NCBI GenBank assembly: GCA_017526745.1
Contig: JAFXQX010000014.1
Location: forward strand, 1-64,000
Length of the DNA stretch: 64,000 nucleotides
Origin: Lachnospiraceae bacterium
GTDB taxonomy: Bacteria; Bacillota; Clostridia; Lachnospirales; Lachnospiraceae
Reading direction: 5' to 3'
Shown here: piece after piece, positions 51,712 to 61,477 of the stretch
Numbering within the stretch: the stretch's first letter is position 1
How the letters are laid out: each line of letters opens with the position of its first letter
Notes under the pieces: model-generated
The model's input: only the letters and a program-made list of their open reading frames with translations
Databases searched by the model: none
What the model was told of the DNA's origin: nothing
Translations under genes and position numbers: made by a program

Positions 51712-53778
51712 ATGGCGATAAACATCGACAACAACTACCAGATAAACGACAATCTGAGGCCGGCATACACTCCAACGGGTGCCGGTTTATCGGTTGCGAG
51801 CCACCGCGCATCTTCCCCGGATATGTTAAACGCCGGAAGTACCGTAACGGGGCAGATAGTTGATAAGGAAGGTGACCAGGTTACGATACGTCTGGGAAAT
51901 GACCAGACCATTTCGGCGAAGATGCAGGGTAATGCCGATATAGAAGTCGGAACGACCATGACATTTGAGGTTGCCAGGGGCGCAAACGGCCAGACTGCGC
52001 TGCGTCCGCTTTATTCCAATCTGTCAGCGGGAAGTGCCACGCTTTCGGCGCTTCGGGCCGCCAATCTTCCGATAAATGATACAACGGTTGCAATGACGGA
52101 CAAAATGATGTCCGAGAGCATGCCGGTAAACAGAAACGCTCTAATGGAGATGTTCAGGAATATCTCCTCACATCAGAATGCATCCCCCGAGACGATCGTA
52201 TCGATGACAAAACTCGGAATGCCCCTTACGGAAACAAACGTTATTCAATATGAGAATTACAGGAACTTTGAGCATCAGATCACAAATGACCTTCAGGAGG
52301 CAACAAACGGAGTATCTGCCATCTTTCATGAAGCCGCCGAAAACGGGGATACAGCGGTCATTAATGAGGTGCTTGACCTTATAGATCCCGAAAGTCTCGA
52401 GACGATAGCACCCGACCGAGCTTTTGTAAGTGCCGGGACCGCAGCGTTAGGCGGAGAGGTCGCCCGGCCGGCAGAACAGGCAGCTACGCTGCCGGGTGCA
52501 GGAGAGGTCATCCCGGAGGTTCCCAAAAGCGTCGCTCAAAATACTGCCGAGTCAGTTACAGGACCGGCTCTGGCGCAGGGAGCGGAAGAAGCGGCATCCG
52601 AAGCAAAGGCTGCAGCACCGGGAGAGGTTGCGATAAATGATATTGCGCAGCCTACGATAAAAGATACGGTCGATTCATTCATCGGCGGTATAAGGGACAT
52701 GATCATGCAAAGAACCGATAACAGTGCAGCTGTCGCGCCGGAGAGCATCAATGCAAATCTGTCGCTTACAGGTGCCGAACAGATGTCACTTGCATCGGAA
52801 CTACAGAACATACTGATCCTTGCAGGTCAGAGCACCGATATTCACGAGCCGCTCGATCCTTCGCAGATAATGAGCGCGGTAAAACAGCTGGCCCAGCAGT
52901 ATCCGCCGGAAGTCACCAAAGTGGATGAAGTGGCCATGCAGGCCTATTCCGAGGAAGCCTCGGAATCGGAAGACGAGCAGAATCTTCTGAATTTTGCTCA
53001 AAGGGATGTGGATTCGCTTGCAGCCAAGGATTCCGGGAAGGCTGCATTGTCTTCGCCCGATGCTTTGCCGCAGCCGGAAAACAGTGCAGAATCGATAAAA
53101 GCCCAGGTCGCATCAAAACTGTCCGATCTTATCCGCAGCGACGGATTTACCAAGCTTGTGAAGGATTCGCTGACAGCACAGATGTCGATCAGGCCCAAGG
53201 ATGTGGCCGAACCCGGCAAGATCGAAGAACTGTATGACAGGATAATGAAGACTTCCGCAAGGATCAGCCAGATGATGGAATCGATCGGAAGAGGCGATTC
53301 TTCTGTCGCCAAGGCAGCCGCATCGCTTAACGACAACGTGAACTTTATGAACAATCTGAATGAGTTCGTCAACTACGTCCAGCTCCCCCTGAAGATGGCA
53401 GGAGAGGATGCAAACGGCGAACTGTATGTTTATACGAGAAAGAAAGACCTTTCCAATAAGGATGGAAACTATTCGGCACTTCTTCACCTTGATATGGAGC
53501 ATCTGGGCCCGATGGATGTTTATGTTACGATGCGTGACCATACAAAGGTCAACACCACTTTTTATCTCGCATCCGAAAAGCTTCTTGATTTTATCGAGGC
53601 TCATATCGATCAACTGACCAAACGTCTTACCGACAAGGGTTATGATACTGGGGTCAGGGTGACCAGGAAAGATCCGAAAGATTCGCCAACACCGGTTGCG
53701 GACGAGTTTACCAGGGAAGAGCCGAATGAAGGATCCCATATGGTAGTTTCCAAGATGAGATTTGATGTCAGGGCATGA
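51712..53778 (+). CDS. FliK-like flagellar hook-length control-type protein (YlqG-like)
   Basis: A 688-residue protein, mostly low-complexity Ala/Glu/Pro/Ser sequence (~240-480), like the disordered middle of FliK. Near the N-terminus a small beta-rich domain is predicted (GQIVDKEGDQVTIRLGND). The C-terminal ~100 residues match the FliK hook-length domain (HLDMEHLGPMDVYVTM ... FIEAHIDQLTKRLTDKGYD). It lies between rnhB and a FlhB-like gene, as ylqG does in Bacillus subtilis. No other flagellar genes occur here, so it may act outside the flagellum. Confidence 0.7.
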   Translation: MAINIDNNYQINDNLRPAYTPTGAGLSVASHRASSPDMLNAGSTVTGQIVDKEGDQVTIRLGNDQTISAKMQGNADIEVGTTMTFEVARGANGQTALRPLYSNLSAGSATLSALRAANLPINDTTVAMTDKMMSESMPVNRNALMEMFRNISSHQNASPETIVSMTKLGMPLTETNVIQYENYRNFEHQITNDLQEATNGVSAIFHEAAENGDTAVINEVLDLIDPESLETIAPDRAFVSAGTAALGGEVARPAEQAATLPGAGEVIPEVPKSVAQNTAESVTGPALAQGAEEAASEAKAAAPGEVAINDIAQPTIKDTVDSFIGGIRDMIMQRTDNSAAVAPESINANLSLTGAEQMSLASELQNILILAGQSTDIHEPLDPSQIMSAVKQLAQQYPPEVTKVDEVAMQAYSEEASESEDEQNLLNFAQRDVDSLAAKDSGKAALSSPDALPQPENSAESIKAQVASKLSDLIRSDGFTKLVKDSLTAQMSIRPKDVAEPGKIEELYDRIMKTSARISQMMESIGRGDSSVAKAAASLNDNVNFMNNLNEFVNYVQLPLKMAGEDANGELYVYTRKKDLSNKDGNYSALLHLDMEHLGPMDVYVTMRDHTKVNTTFYLASEKLLDFIEAHIDQLTKRLTDKGYDTGVRVTRKDPKDSPTPVADEFTREEPNEGSHMVVSKMRFDVRA

Positions 53779-53779
53779 T

Positions 53780-54067
53780 ATGGCTGATAACGAGAACAAA
53801 AAGATAAAACAGGCTGTAGCGATAGAGTACGACCCGAATGATGTCGCGCCTAAGATAGTCGCAACGGGCCGGGGCAAACTGGCCGAGCGTATCATAGAGC
53901 AGGCCAGGGAAAACGATGTTCCGGTTCACGAGGATGAAAAACTGGCCGGTACTTTATCAAAGCTCGATATAGGCGAGTATATCCCTCCGGAACTGTATGA
54001 GGTTGTTGCGGAGATACTCGTATTTGTCGACAATATGGAAAAGATCCAGAGCAAGCTTAGAAGATGA
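53780..54067 (+). CDS. FlhB C-terminal-domain-like protein (YlqH-like)
   Basis: A 95-residue protein resembling the cytoplasmic C-domain of FlhB/EscU (VAIEYDPNDVAPKIVATGRGKLAERIIEQARENDVPV ... in separate parts: AIEYDPND, VATGRGKLAERI). The autocleavage motif NPTH of FlhB is absent. It follows the FliK-like gene by 1 nt. FliK and FlhB interact in the flagellar switch, so this pair may keep that interaction. ATG 53780 is taken; an upstream in-frame start at 53765 is also possible. Confidence 0.75.
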   Translation: MADNENKKIKQAVAIEYDPNDVAPKIVATGRGKLAERIIEQARENDVPVHEDEKLAGTLSKLDIGEYIPPELYEVVAEILVFVDNMEKIQSKLRR

Positions 54068-54420
54068 TGAACAAAAGAACGGTCGGCAAGAACAAGGAAG
54101 AAGAGACTGCCGCTTTTCTTGCGGGATATGGATTGCATGTGATAGAAAAGAACTACAGGGACAGGTTCGGAGAGATCGATCTTATCGCAAGAGATGGGAA
54201 CACTTTGGTGTTCATAGAGGTCAAGTACAGAAAAAACGCTTCCTCGGGACATCCCGAAGAAGCGGTCGGCATTTCCAAGCAGAGGACGATATCAAAAGTT
54301 GCGCAGCATTATATGCTGTATAAGAAGTATCCCTTATCAACTTCAGTAAGGTTTGATGTTGTGGCGATCGAAGGCGAGGATATCAGATGGCATAAGAACG
54401 CTTTCCCCTTTATGGGTTAG
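54064..54420 (+). CDS. yraN: UPF0102 family protein YraN
   Basis: A 118-residue endonuclease-fold protein: GKNKEEETAAFLAGYG, NYRDRFGEIDLIARD, VFIEVKYRKN. The Glu-Asp ... Glu-x-Lys arrangement is the nuclease-type core. The function is unproven. ATG 54064 overlaps the previous stop; its own TAG overlaps the TAA of the convergent prs gene. Confidence 0.9.
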   Translation: MMNKRTVGKNKEEETAAFLAGYGLHVIEKNYRDRFGEIDLIARDGNTLVFIEVKYRKNASSGHPEEAVGISKQRTISKVAQHYMLYKKYPLSTSVRFDVVAIEGEDIRWHKNAFPFMG

Positions 54421-55622
54421 GCGTTGTCATCGGCAAGAAACTCAACTTCGAGCCTTTTGTTATAGCGTCTTAATACTTCCTGTATCTTCTCTGTATTTGT
54501 ATGAACCTTTGACATTGCGATGTCGTGGTTCATATAGTCAACAACATTCGCCAGAAACTCGCTCATGTCAGCCTCGATAAAGTAAGGCCTTGAATTGATC
54601 ACAGGATCGTGGTAGGCCAGGTTCGTGCATATTATCTTGTCGAACACACACTCATCATAAGCAGTGTCAAACATCGAGATACCCTCGGTAAACAGCCCGA
54701 AAGTACAGCATATATACACGCGTTTTGCATTCATTGCCTTGAGCTGCTTGGCTGTATCTATCATGCTGCCTCCGGAACTTATCATATCATCGATGATTAT
54801 GACGTCTTTTCCGTCTATCTCATCACCGAGGAATTCATGGGCAACTATCGGGTTCTTGCCGTTTATCACCTTTGTGTAATCACGCCGTTTGTAGAACATA
54901 CCCGTGTTGACGCCGAGCACTCCGGCAAAATATACGGCACGGTCAAGGGCACCCTCATCCGGGCTTATCACGACAAGATGATCCTTGTCTATGATAAGGT
55001 CACGCTCATAATGGATCAGTGATGATATGAATTCATACGGGGGAGTGAAGTTGTCGAATCCGCAAAGCGGAGTGGAGTTCTGGACTTTCGGGTCATGCGC
55101 GTCAAAAGTGATTATGTCGCTGACACCCATATCTGCCAGTTCCGCAAGAGCCATTGCACAGTCGAGTGACTCACGCATGGATCTCTTATGCTGTCTGCTT
55201 TCGTACAGAAAAGGCATTACAACTGTGATACGGTGTGCTTTCCCTCCTATTGACGCGATCGCTCTCTTTATATCCATGTAAATGTCATCGGGAGACATAT
55301 AGTGGACAAAACCGTTTACTTTAAAAGAATTGCTGTGATTGCAAACATCGGCAAGAATATATATATCTTTGCCCCTTGATGTATCATTAAGGACGCTCCT
55401 TCCTTCACCGGTCCCGAATCGCGGCCATTCACAGTCTATTATATATGAGTCTTTCTCGTATCCGAAAAATGCGGCAGTGTCGCGATGCTTTAGGTTCTGA
55501 TTTTTGCGGTACATCGCAAGCTTTGCATCTACTTTTGCCCCGAGATCCTTACAGCTTTCGTGGACTATGAGTCCCAGAGGACCGACAGGTATCGTATCTT
55601 CAATGTTAATGTGTTCAGCCAT
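54417..55622 (-). CDS. prs: Ribose-phosphate pyrophosphokinase (long form)
   Basis: PRPP synthetase, 401 residues versus about 315 for the usual enzyme. The type I phosphoribosyltransferase PRPP loop is VIIIDDMISSGGSM; a catalytic flexible-loop region (ITVVMPFLYESRQHKRS) and FDAHDPKVQNS also fit. The extra length lies mainly in the ~60-residue N-terminus and inserts. ATG 55622 is preferred to 55628 because GCGGGA has proper spacing. It lies on the opposite strand to nearly all neighbours. It makes the common precursor of purines, pyrimidines, histidine and tryptophan. Confidence 0.85.
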   Translation of the reverse strand: MAEHINIEDTIPVGPLGLIVHESCKDLGAKVDAKLAMYRKNQNLKHRDTAAFFGYEKDSYIIDCEWPRFGTGEGRSVLNDTSRGKDIYILADVCNHSNSFKVNGFVHYMSPDDIYMDIKRAIASIGGKAHRITVVMPFLYESRQHKRSMRESLDCAMALAELADMGVSDIITFDAHDPKVQNSTPLCGFDNFTPPYEFISSLIHYERDLIIDKDHLVVISPDEGALDRAVYFAGVLGVNTGMFYKRRDYTKVINGKNPIVAHEFLGDEIDGKDVIIIDDMISSGGSMIDTAKQLKAMNAKRVYICCTFGLFTEGISMFDTAYDECVFDKIICTNLAYHDPVINSRPYFIEADMSEFLANVVDYMNHDIAMSKVHTNTEKIQEVLRRYNKRLEVEFLADDNA

Positions 55623-55687
55623 TATCATTTCCCGCTTTCTGTGTTTGTTGCGTCAATAGTTTATCAACATATGACAACTTTTTCTAC

Positions 55688-55715
55688 TGTTAATTTTATC
55701 AGATTATTATATAAT
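55688..55715 (+). promoter_or_regulatory. Promoter region of gltX
   Basis: TATAAT (55710-55715) lies in an AT-rich 130-bp gap between the divergent prs and gltX genes, with a poor -35 (TGTTAA, 55688-55693) 16 nt upstream. No T-box features were seen. Confidence 0.45.
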
Positions 55716-55752
55716 ATCTATCGAAGTTACGAAAAGAAAGAAGGAAACAGTT

Positions 55753-57207
55753 ATGAAAACAGTCAGAACCAGGTTTGCCCCGAGCCCCACCGGAAGGATG
55801 CATGTGGGCAATCTGCGCACGGCACTATATGCTTATCTTATTGCAAAACATGAGAACGGACAGTTCCTCCTGCGTATAGAGGACACAGACCAGGAAAGAT
55901 ATGTGGACGGAGCGGTTGACATAATATATAGAACTCTTGCAAAGACCGGACTCATACATGACGAGGGACCCGACCGTGACGGCGGCTGTGGGCCCTATGT
56001 GCAGAGCGAGCGTCAGGCATCCGGTATTTATTTAAAATACGCAAAGCAGCTTGTTGACGAAGGCAAGGCATACTATTGTTTCTGCACCAAGGAAAGGCTC
56101 GAGAGCCTGCACCGGACTGTGGGAGACAAGGAGATCAACGTATATGACAAGCACTGCCTGTCCCTGTCCAGGGAAGAGGTGGAGGAAAATCTTGCAAAAG
56201 GGATGCCGTATGTCATCCGTCAGAACAATCCCAATACCGGAGTTACGACATTTCATGATGAGATATATGGTGATATCACGGTAGATAATGCCGAACTTGA
56301 TGATATGATACTTATCAAGTCGGACGGATATCCCACGTATAATTTTGCAAATGTCATAGATGACCATCTGATGGGGATCACACATGTTGTAAGAGGTAAC
56401 GAGTATCTTTCCTCAACTCCTAAATACAACAGGCTCTACGAAGCCTTCGGCTGGGAGATCCCTGTATACGTTCATTGTCCGCTGATCACCGATGAGGAGC
56501 ACAAGAAGCTTTCCAAGAGGAGCGGTCATTCCTCCTATGAGGATCTGATCGAAGCCGGATTTGTATCGGAAGCGGTAGTCAACTTTGTGGCACTTCTCGG
56601 ATGGTCGCCGGAAGACAATGTTGAGATCATGTCTCTTGATGAGCTTGTCAGGAAATTTGATTATACCAAGATGAGTAAATCACCTGCGGTCTTTGATTAT
56701 ACAAAGCTTAAATGGATGAACGGCGAGTATCTCAAAGCAATGGATTTTGATGCATTTTATGAATGTGCGCTTCCCTTTATCAAAGAAGTTATAACAAAGG
56801 ATTATGATCTTAAGAAGATCGCTGCCATGGTCAAGACCAGGATCGAGATATTCCCCGATATCAGGGACCATATTGATTTCTTTGAGGCGGTGCCCGATTA
56901 TGACATCTCCATGTATACCCACAAGAAGATGAAAACGGATGCGGCTTCATCTTTAAAGCTTCTTGAGGAGGTGCTTCCGCTTCTTAAGGATTGCAACGAT
57001 TATTCGAATGACAACCTCTTTGCCCTTCTTTCGGGATTTGCCGCGCAGCATGAATACAAGACCGGCTTTGTGATGTGGCCGATCAGGACGGCACTGTCCG
57101 GTAAGCAGATGACACCCGGAGGTGCAACGGAGCTTATGGAGGTCCTGAAAAAGGAAGAGAGCATACAAAGGATCGAAGAAGCGATCGAGAAGCTTAAAAA
57201 CTCATAG
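55753..57207 (+). CDS. gltX: Glutamyl-tRNA synthetase
   Basis: A 484-residue class I synthetase. The HIGH-type motif is in [19 protein letters not shown] and the KMSKS motif is [10 protein letters not shown]. It carries the usual C-terminal anticodon-binding domain. It charges tRNA-Glu, and in organisms without GlnRS also tRNA-Gln. AAGAAAGAAGGAAACAG precedes ATG 55753. The helicase remnant follows 22 nt later. Confidence 0.95.
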   Translation: MKTVRTRFAPSPTGRMHVGNLRTALYAYLIAKHENGQFLLRIEDTDQERYVDGAVDIIYRTLAKTGLIHDEGPDRDGGCGPYVQSERQASGIYLKYAKQLVDEGKAYYCFCTKERLESLHRTVGDKEINVYDKHCLSLSREEVEENLAKGMPYVIRQNNPNTGVTTFHDEIYGDITVDNAELDDMILIKSDGYPTYNFANVIDDHLMGITHVVRGNEYLSSTPKYNRLYEAFGWEIPVYVHCPLITDEEHKKLSKRSGHSSYEDLIEAGFVSEAVVNFVALLGWSPEDNVEIMSLDELVRKFDYTKMSKSPAVFDYTKLKWMNGEYLKAMDFDAFYECALPFIKEVITKDYDLKKIAAMVKTRIEIFPDIRDHIDFFEAVPDYDISMYTHKKMKTDAASSLKLLEEVLPLLKDCNDYSNDNLFALLSGFAAQHEYKTGFVMWPIRTALSGKQMTPGGATELMEVLKKEESIQRIEEAIEKLKNS

Positions 57208-57229
57208 ATAATTCACATCGGAGGATCAC

Positions 57230-57780
57230 ATGAATCTGAATAAGGAACAGTATCGGGCTGCTGTGCATATAAACGGCCCGATGCTTGTTCTGGCTGGACC
57301 CGGCAGCGGCAAGACACATCTTCTTGTCGAAAGGATCCGGATGATGATCGAGGATGCCCACATCAGGCCAGAAAGCATACTCGTCATCACCTTCTCCAGG
57401 AATGCCGCCCGCCAGATGCAGGCAAGATTTTGTAAACGTGTCGAAGAAAAAGTCTATCCCGTTACATTCGGAACATTTCATGCAGTGTTCTATTACATAT
57501 TGCAGGAATACGATCCAAACACAAACAGACTGAGGAATTCATGAAAGTCTATGAAACATATGACTCGATCTTAACGAAAGAGCATCTGATCGATTTTGAC
57601 GACATGATAATCCGCTGCCGGGATATTTTCTACAGGCACGAGGGCTTTCTTCGAAAATGGCAGAGGAGGTTTAGGTATTATCTGGTTGATGAGTTCCAGG
57701 ATATCAACCGGCCCCAATACGATGTTCTAAGGCTTCTTGCGGGAGATGAGATGAACGTGTTTGCGGTGGGGGGAGAATAG
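57230..57780 (+). pseudogene. Decayed UvrD-like helicase copy
   Basis: The first frame (57230-57544) matches residues 1-101 of the intact helicase at 59664 (Walker A GPGSGKTH). It then frameshifts at a deletion of about 66 residues. The second frame (57541-57780) resumes at the segment equivalent to ~169-243 (HLIDFDDMI, LVDEFQDIN) and stops before the QSIYGFRGA motif. The C-terminal half is missing. An SD (CGGAGG) survives. The two copies are similar enough at the DNA level to suggest a fairly recent duplication. Confidence 0.85.
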
Positions 57781-57860
57781 CACAATAAAAAAACATGTCA
57801 ACTTTTATTACTTTTGAATAAAAATGTGATGCAAGTTCTTTCCTAAAACTTCGAAAAGTA

Positions 57861-57869
57861 TGCTAAAAT
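57861..57869 (+). promoter_or_regulatory. Extended -10 promoter of the histidine kinase gene
   Basis: TGCTAAAAT is an extended -10 (TGn + TAAAAT), 24 nt before ATG 57893. No good -35 is visible. Confidence 0.45.
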
Positions 57870-57892
57870 AGCGTAAAAGGACGGAATACAAT

Positions 57893-59662
57893 ATGGTCAA
57901 AAAGATCAGGGCGATGCTTCGCGATCCGAACCTGGATCTGAAAAGTAAATCATTTATCCTGTTATCTTCAATCGCTCTGGTTGGACTGTTTCTTGCCATG
58001 GTCAGCGGTATACTGCTCGGTCAGTCATTCATGGCCAATCTGTCCGTCTTCGTGGAGTTCCTGCTGTTCTCGATCCTGTATTATCTTGCGATATTCCATA
58101 ACATGATCAGGCAGGTAATGGTCATCATTTCCGCGTTTCTGGTATTTGTTTTCCTGCCTTCCGCCTTTTTTACGAGCGGGGGAGCTGCGGGAGGAACACC
58201 TATCTGGTTTGCTTTCAGTATATTTTATATAGTCCTGACTCTGTCGGGAAGGTTGCAGAAGATATTCCTTGTGATGATTTTTTCCGTTGTAGCTGTCTGC
58301 TGGGGGATCGGATATCTGTATCCCGAAACCGTGACCGAGTTCACACGCAAGGAAGCTTATTACGATTCGTTCTTCACGCTTCTGATCGTCTGTATAGTTA
58401 TGACGATGCTAATAAACTATCAGGCCAGACTGTTTCGTGATGAGAATGAACGCGTCAGCAGCCAGAAGAAGGAGATCGAGGAACTCAACCGGTCACAGAA
58501 ACGTTTTTTCTCGAGCATGAGTCATGAGATACGTACTCCTATCAATTCGATCCTGGGGCTCAATGAGGTCATACTTCGTCAGGATGATGCCACGGAAGAG
58601 ATCAAAAATGATGCGAGCATCATTCAGGGCGCCGGCAAGATCCTTCTGTCACTCGTAAATGATATCCTTGACATATCCAAGATCGAAGCGGGGAAAATGG
58701 ACATAGTGCCCGTAAACTACAGGGTTTATGACATGATCTCGGAGATCGTCAGGATGATATGGCAGATGGCGAACGAGAAAGGGCTGAAGCTGGAGACGGT
58801 AATAGATCCCGCGATCCCGTCCGCTCTTTACGGAGACGAGATAAGGATACGTCAGATAGTCATCAATCTTCTGAGCAATTCGATCAAATACACGGAGTCA
58901 GGCGAGGTAAAACTTTCCTGGGAGACGCAAAGGGAAGGTGATGATACAGTAACTCTCATCATAAAGGTGGCGGATACCGGCATGGGTATCAAACCTGACG
59001 TATTGCCGACATTATTTGACGCTTTTCAGCGAGAAGATCTCGAGAAAAACCGCAGGATCGAGGGAACGGGACTGGGGCTTTCGATAGTAAAACAGCTTGT
59101 TGAACTCATGGACGGCGAGATAAGTGTTGACAGCGTATACGGGGAAGGGTCGACATTTACCGTGCGCCTTCCGCAGAAAATAAGCGATCCGAAGGAGATC
59201 GGAAATGTCAGCATAACCGGGCATACGGGCTACAGGAACACATATAAATGCATGTTCACGGCACCCGATGCTAACATACTGATAGTTGATGACGTCAAGA
59301 TGAACCTGACGGTCGAGAGTAAGCTCCTTCAAAACACAAAGGTGCATATTGATACCGCAACAAGCGGAGCGCAGGCGCTTGAGATGACAAAACAGAACAG
59401 GTATGACGTTATACTGATGGATCATCTGATGCCGGAAATGGACGGTATCGAATGCCTGTCCCATATTCGCGAACAGGACGACGGAAAGTGCCGCGACGTC
59501 CCGGTCATCGTACTTACCGCAAATGCCGCGATCGAAGATATGCAGATGTACAAAGAGGCCGGGTTTGACGGATTCCTTGTAAAACCCGTATCGGGATCGC
59601 GACTTGAAGAAGGACTGATAAAACATATACCGCCCGAAAAAATAAAAAAACTCGGAGGATAA
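57893..59662 (+). CDS. Hybrid sensor histidine kinase/response regulator
   Basis: A 589-residue membrane hybrid kinase. Six hydrophobic segments lie in ~20-178, with little extracellular sequence. HisKA has His211 in FSSMSHEIRTPINS; HATPase_c follows (NLLSNSIKY, DTGMGI, GTGLGLSI). A C-terminal receiver domain (~455-575) has LIVDDVKMNL, the phospho-acceptor in VILMDHLMPEMDG and the lysine in FLVKPVS. No DNA-binding or HPt domain is present, so the output partner is unknown. It ends 1 nt before the intact helicase, whose SD lies in its last codons. Confidence 0.9.
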   Translation: MVKKIRAMLRDPNLDLKSKSFILLSSIALVGLFLAMVSGILLGQSFMANLSVFVEFLLFSILYYLAIFHNMIRQVMVIISAFLVFVFLPSAFFTSGGAAGGTPIWFAFSIFYIVLTLSGRLQKIFLVMIFSVVAVCWGIGYLYPETVTEFTRKEAYYDSFFTLLIVCIVMTMLINYQARLFRDENERVSSQKKEIEELNRSQKRFFSSMSHEIRTPINSILGLNEVILRQDDATEEIKNDASIIQGAGKILLSLVNDILDISKIEAGKMDIVPVNYRVYDMISEIVRMIWQMANEKGLKLETVIDPAIPSALYGDEIRIRQIVINLLSNSIKYTESGEVKLSWETQREGDDTVTLIIKVADTGMGIKPDVLPTLFDAFQREDLEKNRRIEGTGLGLSIVKQLVELMDGEISVDSVYGEGSTFTVRLPQKISDPKEIGNVSITGHTGYRNTYKCMFTAPDANILIVDDVKMNLTVESKLLQNTKVHIDTATSGAQALEMTKQNRYDVILMDHLMPEMDGIECLSHIREQDDGKCRDVPVIVLTANAAIEDMQMYKEAGFDGFLVKPVSGSRLEEGLIKHIPPEKIKKLGG

Positions 59663-59663
59663 A

Positions 59664-61103
59664 ATGAAACTGAATAGGGAACAGTACGTGGCCGCACATC
59701 ACATGGACGGTCCGATGCTTGTTCTGGCGGGACCTGGAAGCGGCAAGACACATCTTCTTGTTGAACGGATCCGTATGATGATCGAGGAATCCCACATCTT
59801 ACCCGAAAACATCCTCGTCATCACATTTTCCCAAAAAGCAGCCCGCCAGATGCAGGCAAGATTTCTACGAAGCGTCGAAGGACGATCTTATCCCGTAACA
59901 TTCGGGACATTTCATGCAGTGTTCTATCACATATTGCAGGAATTCGATCCAAAGATCAACAGACTCATAACACAGGAAGAGCAAAGGACTTTTCTCAGAA
60001 AAGCCGTAAGATCATCTGCTCCGGCAAATGATCTGTATTACAGCGATGATGATGAAGATACGGTCCTCGGCCTTATATCGTCATATAAGAATTTCGGTGA
60101 AGAAGAATTCTTAAAGCGGGGCCCGGGAAAAGATATGACGATCCGGGAACTCGACGATCTGCACAAGGTATATGAAAACTATAACCGTATCGTAAGAGAT
60201 GAACATCTCATTGATTTTGACGATATGATCCTTTTGTGCAGGGAAGTCTTGTACCGTCATGAGTATTTCCTTCGGAGGTGGCAGGAAAGGTTTTGCTATT
60301 TTCTCGTCGATGAATTCCAGGATATCAATGAGGGTCAGTATGACGTGCTCCGTCTCCTTGCCGGCGATCGTATGAATGTATTTGCGGTAGGGGATGATGA
60401 CCAGTCCATATACGGTTTTCGCGGAGCACGTCCGGAGCTTATGAAAAAGTTCCTTCATCAATATATTGGATGCAAACAGGTGACTCTCACTATGAACTAC
60501 AGGTGCTGCGCGAACGTGATAGGAGCGGCAGATACAGTGATACGGCACAATACTGACAGGATAGACCGGCCCATGCAGCATCCTGCCGCCTCAGACAGCA
60601 AAGGTATCGTTAAGATCATAAATACCGAATCGACCGATGTCCAGGCTGCCTTTGTGTGCGATATGATAGAAAGACTTCGAAAAGAGGAAGGATACAGGCT
60701 GAAGGATATCGCGGTATTATACCGGAGTGATCATTGCGCAAAACTGTTCGTAAAAATGGCAGAAAAACGCGGGATAGCGATCAGAAGGAATAAAGAAAAT
60801 ACAGAGAAAAAAGCACCGGACATGCTAAACGTTATGACGGCACATGCGTCAAAAGGTCTGGAATTCGCCTGTGTTTTCATAATAGGACTCCAGGAGGGCC
60901 TGTTCCCTCACCACAAAAACCTGTCAGGCATCGGAGCCGAAGAGGAAAGAAGGCTGATGTACGTCGCCATGACCAGGGCCAGACAGCGTCTGTACATGAT
61001 AACGGTAAGTACCGGACATGGAAAACGTCCGTCGCGGTTTGCGGCGGACGCTTCGGAAGATCTCCGGTATATCTCCGACCGTCTGTGGGTCAGAAGAGTA
61101 TGA
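59664..61103 (+). CDS. UvrD/PcrA-like superfamily 1 DNA helicase (short form)
   Basis: A 479-residue SF1 helicase, much shorter than UvrD or PcrA (~700). Motif I GPGSGKTH, II LVDEFQDIN, III DDDQSIYGFRGARP, IV LTMNYRC, V MTAHASKGLEF, VI RRLMYVAMTRARQRL are all present, so it should be an active 3'-5' translocase. GGAGG lies in the end of the kinase gene, so the two are probably translated together. The decayed paralogue lies upstream of the kinase gene. Confidence 0.9.
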   Translation: MKLNREQYVAAHHMDGPMLVLAGPGSGKTHLLVERIRMMIEESHILPENILVITFSQKAARQMQARFLRSVEGRSYPVTFGTFHAVFYHILQEFDPKINRLITQEEQRTFLRKAVRSSAPANDLYYSDDDEDTVLGLISSYKNFGEEEFLKRGPGKDMTIRELDDLHKVYENYNRIVRDEHLIDFDDMILLCREVLYRHEYFLRRWQERFCYFLVDEFQDINEGQYDVLRLLAGDRMNVFAVGDDDQSIYGFRGARPELMKKFLHQYIGCKQVTLTMNYRCCANVIGAADTVIRHNTDRIDRPMQHPAASDSKGIVKIINTESTDVQAAFVCDMIERLRKEEGYRLKDIAVLYRSDHCAKLFVKMAEKRGIAIRRNKENTEKKAPDMLNVMTAHASKGLEFACVFIIGLQEGLFPHHKNLSGIGAEEERRLMYVAMTRARQRLYMITVSTGHGKRPSRFAADASEDLRYISDRLWVRRV

Positions 61104-61104
61104 A

Positions 61105-61419
61105 TCAATCTTTCAAAAGCTCGAATTCCTCGTCATCGAGATACTCGTCAAAGGCGTCTGCAACCGCCTCATATTCGTCATCGTCCTCGATATAGAACAG
61201 TTCCGGCTCGACGTTGGGGTCGTTTTCATCCTCTTTATATCCGTAGAACCATACTTCCCCTTCAGCCGACTGCCCGTCATCATCCAGTGGCAAAAGCACA
61301 ATATAGTCTTTATCGTTAACGGTCAGTATCGTTACGATCGCACAGTTGACCTTGCTGCCGTCATCAAGTTCAAGTTCGACGGTCATGTTTATGTCGTCGT
61401 TTTCGTTTATTCTTTCCAT
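61105..61419 (-). CDS. DUF1292 family protein
   Basis: A 104-residue very acidic protein (MTVELELDDGSKVNC, DKDYIVLLPLDDDG, and a Glu/Asp-rich C-terminus). DUF1292 proteins are common in Firmicutes, often beside ruvX or alaS, but have no known function. AAAGGAG on the minus strand (61427-61433) fixes ATG 61419. It faces the helicase gene and is divergent to the GH13 gene. Confidence 0.85.
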   Translation of the reverse strand: MERINENDDINMTVELELDDGSKVNCAIVTILTVNDKDYIVLLPLDDDGQSAEGEVWFYGYKEDENDPNVEPELFYIEDDDEYEAVADAFDEYLDDEEFELLKD

Positions 61420-61477
61420 AAAATGCTCCTTTTTACGCACCCTTTAAAGATTCGGCTGATTATAACATAAAATCATG

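Noticed and set aside
55629..55752. T-box leader before gltX
   Set aside because: The gap is short and AT-rich with no T-box core or specifier hairpin.
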